From: JAHHLP01 sp041609895 | Lineage (GTDB): Bacteria; Bacteroidota; Rhodothermia; Rhodothermales; JABDKH01 | Direction: 5' to 3' | Assembly: GCA_041609895.1 (NCBI GenBank) | Contig: JBFIPX010000077.1 | Span: forward strand, 1 to 13,989 | DNA length: 13,989 nt | Shown here: positions 1 to 10,600 of the stretch, piece after piece | Position numbering within the stretch: position 1 is the first letter of the stretch | How the letters are laid out: each line of letters opens with the position of its first letter | Notes under the pieces: generated by a model | Database searches by the model: none | Seen by the model: only the letters and a program-made list of their open reading frames with translations | What the model was told of the DNA's origin: nothing | Program-made: the position numbers and the translations under genes

Positions 1-125
1 GCGACAACACGCAGTTTCTTGTAAAGCTGATCGTTCCGGTGGCGATGGAGCAGGGGCTGCGATTTGCGATCCGGGAAGGCGGCCGCACCGTCGGCGCCGG
101 CGTCGTCTCCAAAATCCTCGACTGA
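1..125 (+). CDS. tuf: Elongation factor Tu, C-terminal end (partial)
   Basis: The reading frame beginning at base 3 gives 40 residues ending in SKILD and a TGA stop at 123-125; the gene starts outside the window. The segment is the end of EF-Tu domain 3, the beta-barrel that helps grip aminoacyl-tRNA. The recognisable stretches are VPVAMEQGLRFAIREGGRTV and GAGVVSKILD. EF-Tu is the GTPase that delivers aminoacyl-tRNA to the ribosomal A site. A tuf gene immediately before tRNA-Trp and secE is a common bacterial arrangement. No terminator is visible between its stop and the tRNA 42 bases later, so co-transcription is likely (inference). Identity is near certain even though only about a tenth of the protein is present. 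Confidence 0.97.
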   Translation, partial: DNTQFLVKLIVPVAMEQGLRFAIREGGRTVGAGVVSKILD

Positions 126-167
126 GACTCCTGATTGCGTGGCCGGCAGCCCCGCGGTCATGGGTAA

Positions 168-240
<73 letters not shown>

Positions 241-350
241 CAATTTGCGCCTGTCGCGCAGGATCAATGGGTGGCCGGGAGAGTAGGTGACGCTCGCCCG
301 ACGGGATGCCGCGTTGGCCGCGGCCACAAACTTACTATCGGAACTGTCTG

Positions 351-530
351 ATGAACGCCAAGGCTTATTTGGATGATGTGATCAAGGAGATGCGGAAGGT
401 GAGCTGGCCTTCACGCCGAGAGTTGATCAACAATACGCTTGTGACTTTGGCCGCGACGATGGCCATCTCCCTATTTATCTACGCTGCGGACTGGGTCATC
501 AACCAGATACTCGAATTCATCTACCAGTAG
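351..530 (+). CDS. secE: Preprotein translocase subunit SecE
   Basis: This encodes a 59-residue protein of the short, single-membrane-span SecE class. SecE clamps the SecY channel of the Sec translocon in the inner membrane. Residues 1-25 form an amphipathic, charged cytoplasmic helix containing the family signature VSWPSRREL (about residues 17-25). Residues about 29-52 are hydrophobic and should span the membrane. The frame is open to an ATG at 306, but the extra 15 residues (rich in Pro, Arg and Tyr) do not resemble SecE. I therefore chose the ATG at 351, preceded only by a weak GGA at 340-342. nusG begins 20 bases after the stop, the usual secE-nusG pairing. Confidence 0.95.
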   Translation: MNAKAYLDDVIKEMRKVSWPSRRELINNTLVTLAATMAISLFIYAADWVINQILEFIYQ

Positions 531-550
531 CAGCCTTACGCGTTGCCACC

Positions 551-1108
551 ATGAGCAAGTCCAAAACCAAGGAAATCCGAAAGTGGTATGTGTTGCGGAC
601 CTTCTCCGGTCACGAGAAGAAGGTCAAGCAATACCTTGAGAGCGAGGCGGATCGGCTCGGAGTGAGCGATAAGATTGGAGAGATCATGATCCCGACGGAG
701 ACCGTTTTCGAGATGCGGCAGGGGAAGAAACGGACTCGAGAGAAGACATTCTTCCCAGGCTATCTCCTGATCAATGCGGTGCTCGACAAGGAACTCCAGC
801 ACGTAATCTCCAACGTTCCATCTGTTGTGGGCTTCCTCACGACGGGTGACGTGCCCACCCCGCTTCGTCCGGACGAGGTCAACAGGATCCTCGGCAAGAT
901 CGACGAGGCGCGCGAACTCGGAGAGCAGCCGGAGATTCCGTTCAGCGAGGGCGATGCGATCAAGGTGGTTGACGGACCTTTCAACAATTTTACCGGATTC
1001 GTTGAGGAAGTGTATCCCGACAAGATGAAAGTGAAGGTCATGGTCTCCATTTTTGGTAGGAAAACACCGCTGGAACTCGACTACCTGCAGGTCGAGCACG
1101 AAGAGTAG
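551..1108 (+). CDS. nusG: Transcription termination/antitermination factor NusG
   Basis: This is a 185-residue NusG of normal length. The N-terminal NGN domain (about residues 10-120) starts with KWYVLRTFSGHE and contains the FFPGYL segment (67-72), part of the surface that contacts the beta' clamp helices and beta lobe of RNA polymerase. The C-terminal KOW domain (about 131-183) contains FSEGDAIKVVDGPF and the SIFGRKTPLEL strand pair that meets Rho or ribosomal protein S10. NusG controls pausing and termination and links the polymerase to the leading ribosome. The ATG at 551 gives the expected N-terminus. No Shine-Dalgarno motif is visible, so translation may be coupled to secE 20 bases upstream (inference). 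Confidence 0.98.
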   Translation: MSKSKTKEIRKWYVLRTFSGHEKKVKQYLESEADRLGVSDKIGEIMIPTETVFEMRQGKKRTREKTFFPGYLLINAVLDKELQHVISNVPSVVGFLTTGDVPTPLRPDEVNRILGKIDEARELGEQPEIPFSEGDAIKVVDGPFNNFTGFVEEVYPDKMKVKVMVSIFGRKTPLELDYLQVEHEE

Positions 1109-1111
1109 CGT

Positions 1112-1148
1112 CGGGCACCTCGCCCGGGTACCGAATCTGAAATTTCGG
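1112..1148 (+). other. Two small stem-loops after nusG
   Basis: The 167-base nusG-rplK spacer opens with CGGGC/GCCCG (1112-1116/1122-1126, 5-nt loop). A second stem, CCGAA/TTCGG (1131-1135/1144-1148), follows. Neither has a T tract, so they are not convincing terminators. They could be mRNA processing or 3'-end stabilising structures, or part of a leader for rplK. I found no convincing sigma-70 promoter in the rest of the spacer. Confidence 0.35.
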
Positions 1149-1275
1149 AGTAGTCCGCTGCTGCTGGAACTTTACGCCTTACTTTGTCTTCCTAATAGGC
1201 TTCTTCCGGGCGGTCATATTCAGGTAAAAAGTTAAGCGGGAGTCGGGTCCGTCTGACGTTTGCACCGCGAATCAC

Positions 1276-1716
1276 ATGGCGAAAAAGATTGACGGATACA
1301 TCAAGCTCCAGATAAAGGCGGGGCAGGCAAATCCCGCTCCTCCGATTGGCCCGGCGCTTGGTCAGCATGGAGTGAATATCATGGAGTTCTGCAAGCAGTT
1401 TAATGCTTCCACGCAGGACCGCATGGGACTTGTCCTTCCCGTGGTGATCACGGTGTATGCTGACAAATCCTTCACCTTCATTGTAAAAAGTCCTCCTGCG
1501 GCGGTGCTCCTCAAGAAGGCGGCGAAGATCGAGTCCGGAGCGGCTGACCCCTTGCGGGAGAAGGTCGCGACAGTCACCTGGCAGCAATGCAGAGACATTG
1601 CGGAGCAGAAGATGGAGGACCTCAACGCGTGGGATCTCGACCAAGGGGCGCGAATGATTGCGGGTACCGCCAGATCGATGGGTATTGTTGTAGAAGGCGC
1701 TCCAGAGCCTGCATGA
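1276..1716 (+). CDS. rplK: 50S ribosomal protein L11
   Basis: This is a 146-residue L11 of slightly above-usual length. The N-terminal domain (residues 1-70) has the signature APPIGPALGQHGVNIMEFC, with the proline-rich hinge helix. The C-terminal RNA-binding domain ends in ARMIAGTARSMGIVVEG (about 124-140), which binds the GTPase-associated region of 23S rRNA. L11 forms the base of the factor-binding stalk with L10 and L7/L12, and in many bacteria it is needed for RelA activation. The AKK-start at ATG 1276 is the family's normal start. There is no Shine-Dalgarno motif in the 20 bases before it. One mild oddity is WDLDQGARM where many homologues have a NDxEAAMRM-type sequence. Confidence 0.98.
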   Translation: MAKKIDGYIKLQIKAGQANPAPPIGPALGQHGVNIMEFCKQFNASTQDRMGLVLPVVITVYADKSFTFIVKSPPAAVLLKKAAKIESGAADPLREKVATVTWQQCRDIAEQKMEDLNAWDLDQGARMIAGTARSMGIVVEGAPEPA

Positions 1717-1726
1717 CGCGACTGCG

Positions 1727-1743
1727 CCCGGCTCGTCGCCGGG
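1727..1743 (+). other. Stem-loop in rplK-rplA spacer
   Basis: A perfect 6-bp stem CCCGGC (1727-1732) / GCCGGG (1738-1743) encloses loop TCGTC, starting 10 bases after the rplK stop. No T tract follows, so it should not terminate transcription. It lies in a 106-base spacer that also contains GGGAGCCGACCC further on, which loosely recalls the L1-binding arm of 23S rRNA. I could not build the full two-helix L1 site, so a regulatory role is speculative. Confidence 0.4.
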
Positions 1744-1822
1744 ATGAAGGCGCGAGACGATTGTCCTGAAACTGCGGGAGCCGACCCGTTTCGGCGTTCG
1801 AACCGCATAGACATCAATGTAA

Positions 1823-2533
1823 ATGGGAAAGAAAGGAAAGCGTTACCGCAACGCGGTAGAGACCATAGGCAACGTGGAGGGTCCGATCGGAATCGCAGTC
1901 GCGTCTACGCTGGTTAAGGAAACCTCTTCGGCCAAGTTTGACGAATCCGTCGATATGGATGTCCGGCTCGGGGTGGACCCTCGGCACGCCGATCAGCAGG
2001 TTCGCGGCACAGTCAGATTGCCCCACGGCACTGGTAAGACTACCCGCGTGCTGGTCCTCGCCAATGAAGGCAAGCAAGCGGAGGCGAAAGAGGCCGGAGC
2101 CGACTTTGTCGGTTTGGAAGACTTCATCGAGAAGATCCAGAAAGACGGATGGCTCGAATTCGACGTGCTGATTGCTACTCCGGACGTTATGGGTCAAGTC
2201 GGAAAGCTGGGTCGTTTTCTCGGGCCCCGTGGCCTGATGCCCAACCCCAAAAGCGGTACGGTAACGATGGACATTGCCGCCGCCGTTACGGAGGTGAAAG
2301 CGGGCAAGATTGACTTCCGCGTAGACAAGTTCGGCAACCTGCATACGTCGATTGGTAAGGCTTCCTTTTCAGCGGGGCAAATCGCCGATAATGCGACCGC
2401 ATTCCTGAAGGAAGTGTTGCGCCTCCGGCCTTCGGCGGCGAAAGGCATTTACCTGCGATCCGTCACCATGTCTACGACGATGGGTCCGGGGATCGAAATC
2501 GATCGAAACGATGTGCTCAATGCCCTTCGATAG
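1823..2533 (+). CDS. rplA: 50S ribosomal protein L1
   Basis: This is a 236-residue L1, typical bacterial length. L1 forms the mobile arm beside the E site that helps release deacylated tRNA. In many bacteria it also represses its own operon by binding mRNA. Domain I is split between the N-terminus (VASTLVKETSSAKFDESVD) and the C-terminus (TMGPGIEID). Domain II includes RGTVRLPHGTGK and the highly conserved LGPRGLMPNPK segment at residues 133-143. The ATG at 1823 starts the expected lysine- and arginine-rich N-terminus. It is preceded by A/T-rich sequence with no Shine-Dalgarno motif. rplJ begins 33 bases after the stop. Confidence 0.98.
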   Translation: MGKKGKRYRNAVETIGNVEGPIGIAVASTLVKETSSAKFDESVDMDVRLGVDPRHADQQVRGTVRLPHGTGKTTRVLVLANEGKQAEAKEAGADFVGLEDFIEKIQKDGWLEFDVLIATPDVMGQVGKLGRFLGPRGLMPNPKSGTVTMDIAAAVTEVKAGKIDFRVDKFGNLHTSIGKASFSAGQIADNATAFLKEVLRLRPSAAKGIYLRSVTMSTTMGPGIEIDRNDVLNALR

Positions 2534-2553
2534 GCGGACGGCGAACAGACTCC

Positions 2554-2558
2554 AGGAG
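2554..2558 (+). promoter_or_regulatory. Ribosome binding site of rplJ
   Basis: AGGAG lies 8 bases before the rplJ ATG at 2567. It is the clearest Shine-Dalgarno site in the ribosomal protein part of the window, where rplK, rplA and nusG have none. It fixes the rplJ start. Confidence 0.8.
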
Positions 2559-2566
2559 ATTTTGAA

Positions 2567-3094
2567 ATGGCATTAACGAAAGAACAGAAGAACCAGGCCG
2601 TCGACGAACTCAGCGCGATGCTCGACAGCTCCCCGATCGTCTACCTGACGAACTTCTCAGGGCTATCTGTGGCACAGGCGACCGACCTGCGCAACCGATT
2701 TCGGGATATGGGTGTTCAGTATCGCGTGGTAAAGAACACCCTTCTCAAAATCGCGATGGAGAGGAAGGGTGGATTTGAGGACCTTTACGAGCACTTGAGC
2801 GGTCCTGTCGCGGTGGCATTCTCCGAAGACCCGTCCGCACCGGCCCGGGTCATCAAGAAGTACCTGTCGGATGAGAAGTCCGAGCGGCCGGAGCTCAAGG
2901 TTGCATTCGTTGAGGGTGCCATCTATCAGGCTGACGCGCTCGAGACGCTGGCTGCCCTCAAGTCGAAGGACGAACTAATCGCTGACATCATCGGACTCTT
3001 GATGGCGCCGATGACGAATATCATTGGGAGCCTTCAGAGTGCGGGAAGTAATCTGGTCGGGTCTATCCGTGCGATAGCAGAAAAGCAAGAGTAG
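2567..3094 (+). CDS. rplJ: 50S ribosomal protein L10
   Basis: This is a 175-residue L10 of usual length. L10 anchors L7/L12 dimers to the ribosome, forming the stalk that recruits and stimulates translational GTPases. The N-terminal rRNA-binding domain shows YLTNFSGLSVAQATDLRN (from about residue 26) and YRVVKNTLLKIA (about 52-63). The C-terminal part, from KSKDELIADIIGLLMAPM to the end, is the long helix that carries the L7/L12 dimers. L10-L7/L12 classically represses its own mRNA through a leader of 100 bases or more. Here only 33 bases separate rplA from rplJ, so such a leader would have to overlap rplA or be absent. Confidence 0.98.
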   Translation: MALTKEQKNQAVDELSAMLDSSPIVYLTNFSGLSVAQATDLRNRFRDMGVQYRVVKNTLLKIAMERKGGFEDLYEHLSGPVAVAFSEDPSAPARVIKKYLSDEKSERPELKVAFVEGAIYQADALETLAALKSKDELIADIIGLLMAPMTNIIGSLQSAGSNLVGSIRAIAEKQE

Positions 3095-3151
3095 TCCGGG
3101 TCGCGGTATGTGACCGGGAAGGCATTCACAAGAACAACCAACCCTTAATCA

Positions 3152-3180
3152 GCAGCGCAGCCTTTTGCTTAGACCGCTGC
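3152..3180 (+). other. Stem-loop in rplJ-rplL spacer
   Basis: GCAGCG (3152-3157) pairs perfectly with CGCTGC (3175-3180) around a 17-nt loop, ending 18 bases before the rplL start. Closer to rplJ, CCGG-G-TC and GACCGG (3096-3102/3112-3117) can form a second stem with one bulge. There is no T tract. Possible roles are mRNA processing or modulation of rplL translation, which must exceed that of rplJ because L7/L12 is needed in several copies per ribosome. The role is inferred, not shown. Confidence 0.4.
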
Positions 3181-3198
3181 GGGAGATGAAGAAAAACA

Positions 3199-3582
3199 AT
3201 GGCGACAGATTTGAACAAGCTGGCCGAACAACTTGTCGGCCTTACGATCAAGGAAGCTAGCGACCTCGCAACTATCCTTGAAGAGGAGCATGGCATCAAG
3301 CCTGCGGCGGCGGCCGTAGCCGTAGCCGGTCCGGCCGCGGGAGGCGATGGTGCGGCGGCAGCGGAAGAGCAGTCCGAGTTTGACGTTGTGCTCAAGGCAA
3401 TCGGCGGAAACAAGATTGCGGTTATTAAGGAGGTTCGCGGAATCACCGGCCTCGGCCTGAAAGAGGCAAAGGAGCTTGTGGACGGTGCCCCGAACACGGT
3501 CAAGGAGGCCGTGGCGAGGGATGAAGCGGATTCGATCAAGGCGAAGCTGGAAGAGGCAGGCGCCGAGGTTGAACTCAAGTAA
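3199..3582 (+). CDS. rplL: 50S ribosomal protein L7/L12
   Basis: This is a 127-residue L7/L12. The N-terminal dimerisation helices (residues 1-33, LNKLAEQLVGLTIKEASDL) bind the L10 C-terminal helix. Residues about 34-57 form a flexible hinge made almost entirely of Ala, Gly, Pro and Val. The C-terminal domain (about 59-127) has FDVVLKAIGGNKIAVIKEVR and GLGLKEAKELVDGAP, the surface that recruits EF-Tu, EF-G and other factors. The acidic, alanine-rich composition is normal for the family. Upstream is an A-rich stretch; the nearest GGAG is 13 bases from the ATG, further than ideal. A strong stem-loop follows 30 bases after the stop. Confidence 0.98.
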   Translation: MATDLNKLAEQLVGLTIKEASDLATILEEEHGIKPAAAAVAVAGPAAGGDGAAAAEEQSEFDVVLKAIGGNKIAVIKEVRGITGLGLKEAKELVDGAPNTVKEAVARDEADSIKAKLEEAGAEVELK

Positions 3583-3612
3583 TCCGCGCTGCAAATCAAC
3601 CGGTCGTTTTGG

Positions 3613-3645
3613 AAGCCGACCCCGCCTCGTGCGGGGGTCGGCTTT
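3613..3645 (+). terminator. rplL-rpoB stem-loop, probable attenuator
   Basis: AAGCCGACCCCGC (3613-3625) pairs with GCGGGGGTCGGCTT (3631-3644) around loop CTCGT. The stem has about 13 base pairs with one extra G in the 3' arm. Only three T residues follow the GC-rich stem, so termination should be partial. A leaky terminator between rplL and rpoB is the classical arrangement in Escherichia coli, where it lowers rpoBC expression relative to ribosomal proteins. The same role here is inferred from position and structure. An RNase processing site is the alternative. Confidence 0.7.
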
Positions 3646-3788
3646 CGACGCTTGTGAAGGGCATTCCGCTAGAAACATGTGGTCAACGATCACGTTAACA
3701 TTCTGCTATGCCCTCCACCCCCTTTTTTGCTGCTTTTTGGCCGAGAATGCAGCGACAGCACCCTTACAAATAGCATAGAGTTTCGCAT

Positions 3789-7622
<3,834 letters not shown>

Positions 7623-7670
7623 CCTCGGAAAACGACTCGTCCCGCAACCGGCAAAGAATTTTTACCACTT

Positions 7671-7675
7671 AGAGG
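7671..7675 (+). promoter_or_regulatory. Ribosome binding site of rpoC
   Basis: AGAGG ends 8 bases before the ATG at 7684. It supports that start over an in-frame ATG at 7597 that would overlap the end of rpoB. Confidence 0.6.
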
Positions 7676-7683
7676 TCTTACGC

Positions 7684-10600
7684 ATGCCGTACGGTAAAAC
7701 GCACAAGATCAAAAAGAACTTCAGCAGCATTACGGTCAGTCTTGCCTCTCCGGAATCGATACTGGAACGGTCTTTCGGCGAGGTCCTCAAGCCGGAGACA
7801 ATCAACTATCGATCGTTCAAACCGGAAAAAGACGGTCTCTTCTGCGAGAAGATCTTCGGTCCCGTAAAAGATTGGGAGTGCCACTGCGGTAAGTACAAGC
7901 GGATCCGCTACAAGGGCATCATTTGTGATCGGTGTGGAGTGGAGGTGACGCAGAAGGCGGTCAGACGCGAGCGTGCCGGCCATATCACGCTCAGCGTTCC
8001 CGTTGTACACATTTGGTACTTCAAGACGCTGCCGAACAAGATTGGTCACCTCCTTGGGATCAAGTCGAAGGACCTCGAGAAGATCATCTACTACGAGAGC
8101 TATGTGGTCGTCCAGCCCGGGTGTGCGGCATTACTTGGCATCGAGGAAAAGCAGCTGCTGACCGAGGAGGAGTACTTCAACGTACTCTACCAGATTCGGG
8201 AGGATAACAATCGGCTCGATGACGACGATCCTGACAAATTCATCGCGCGAATCGGTGGGGAAGCCGTTGAGGACATGCTCGGCCGCACGAACCTCGATCG
8301 CCAGTCGCAGGAGCTTCGGTTCCAGGTCAAGACCGAGACCAGCCAGCAGCGGAAGGCCGAGGCGCTGAAGCGGCTACGAGTAACGGAAGCTTTCCGCGAG
8401 GCCAACCGCACGATGGACAACCGTCCCGAGTGGATGGTTATGCGGGTCATTCCAGTTATTCCGCCTGAGCTTCGCCCGCTTGTACCACTCGAAGGCGGGC
8501 GGTTTGCGACGAGTGATCTGAACGACTTGTATCGGCGGGTCATCATCCGTAACAACCGGCTAAAACGACTGATCGACATCAAAGCGCCTGAGGTAATTCT
8601 TCGCAATGAGAAGAGGATGCTCCAGGAGGCTGTCGACTCGTTGTTCGACAACAGCCGAAAGGCGAATGCCGTACGGTCCGACTCCAACCGTGCTCTGAAG
8701 TCGCTCTCAGATATGCTGAAGGGCAAGCAGGGCCGGTTTCGTCAGAACCTGCTGGGCAAGCGGGTCGACTATTCCGGCCGATCCGTCATCGTTGTAGGAC
8801 CGGAGCTTGGTCTGCATCAGTGCGGTCTTCCGAAGGAGATGGCGGTAGAACTGTTCAAGCCGTTTATCATCCGCAAGCTCATCGAGCGCGGCATCGTGAA
8901 GACGGTCAAGAGCGCGAAAAAGGTTGTAGACAGACGTACGTCCGACGTTTGGGATATCCTCGAGAAAGTAATTGCCGGTAGGCCGGTTCTTCTGAACCGG
9001 GCTCCCACGCTTCACCGGCTTGGTATCCAGGCATTCCAGCCTGTCCTGATTGAGGGTAAGGCCATTCGACTGCATCCGTTGGTGTGCACGGCCTTCAACG
9101 CCGACTTCGACGGCGACCAAATGGCTGTCCACGTGCCTCTGAGCCACGATGCTTGTCTCGAGGCGATGGTGCTCATGCTGTCGAGCCACAACATCCTCAG
9201 CCCTGCGCACGGAGGTCCGATCACCGTGCCGACGCAGGACATGGTGCTCGGCCTGTACTACATGACCAAGGCGCGTCAAGGCGAAAAGGGCGAAGGCATG
9301 CGCTTCAGCTCAATGTCCGAGGCGCGCCAGGCATACGACCGGGACATCGTCGGACTGCATGCCCGGATACATGTCAAGGACTACGAGGGTGAGGTCATCG
9401 ACACGACCGTGGGTCGTGTGCTCTTCAATGAAGTCGTGCCGAACGAGGCAGGCTTCATTAACGAGGTTCTGACCAAGAAGAACCTGCGCTCGATTATTGC
9501 GAGGGTCCTCAAGGTTACGGGCTTCCCGGAGACCTCCAAGTTCCTTGACGAAATCAAGCGCATGGGATTTGAGATGGCCACCACGGCCGGCCTCACCTTC
9601 TCGCTTTCCGACATAATCATTCCCGACGCCAAGGGTGAGTTGATTGGTGGAGCGAGCACCGAGGTAGAAAAAGCCCGTGGCAACTATGAGATGGGCTTCA
9701 TCACTGAGAACGAGCGCTACAATCAGGTTATCGATATCTGGACGCGAACCAACAACCGCGTTTCCGATGTGCTCTTCGATACGCTCAAAAACGATAAGGA
9801 GGGCTTCAACGCCATCTATATGATGGCAGACTCCGGAGCGCGTGGCTCGAAGGAGCAGATTCGGCAGTTGGGTGGAATGCGTGGCCTTATGGCGAAGCCG
9901 CAGAAGAGCCTCGTAGGCTCAGCTGGAGAGATCATCGAGAACCCCATTATCTCCAATTTCAAGGAGGGGCTTTCGGTGCTGGAGTACTTCATCTCCACGC
10001 ACGGTGCCCGAAAGGGTCTTGCGGATACGGCTCTCAAAACTGCCGACGCCGGTTACCTCACGCGGCGCCTCGTAGACGTTGCGCAGGACGTCACGGTTAT
10101 GCAGAACGACTGCGGTACCCTGAGAGGCATCCGCATCGCAGCGCTGAAGGACAACGAGGAAGTCGTTGAACCACTCGCCGACCGGATTCTAGGTCGGGTA
10201 TCGGTGCACGACGTCGATGACCCGCTGACAGGTGATCTCATTGTCGAAGCCAACGAGGTAATCGACGAAGAGAAGGCGCGGAGTATTTCCGAAACTTCCA
10301 TCGAGGAAGTGGAGATTCGTTCGGTGCTGACGTGCGAAGCGCGGCGAGGCGTTTGTGCTCTTTGCTACGGCCGTAATCTCGCCACGGGCCGATTGGTCGA
10401 ACAGGGCGAATCGGTGGGTGTCGTTGCAGCGCAGTCTATCGGTGAGCCGGGTACGCAGCTTACCCTGCGAACCTTCCACATTGGGGGTACCGCAAGCCGT
10501 ATCTCGGCAGAGAGTACCATCCAAACCAAGTTCGCTGGCAAGGTCGTCTACCAAAATCTGCGCACGGTCGAGTTCGACGACGCGGACGGGGCCAAGAGTG

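Noticed and set aside
246..260. TGCGC/GCGCA hairpin just after tRNA-Trp
   Set aside because: Only five pairs and no T tract; it is too weak to call a terminator in front of secE.
306..350. Longer secE start at ATG 306
   Set aside because: The extra residues (MPRWPRPQTYYRNCL) do not resemble SecE N-termini, and the segment contains a CCGCG/CGCGG hairpin. ATG 351 gives the family's normal length.
1171..1198. Possible promoter TTTACG - 16 bases - TAATAG before rplK
   Set aside because: The -10 matches the consensus poorly. TACTTTG at 1180-1186 is one base short of the Bacteroidota TAnnTTTG motif. Neither is good enough to call.
3695..3723. TTAACA as a -35 box for rpoB
   Set aside because: No acceptable -10 lies at 16-18 bases (the sequence there is CCCCTT).
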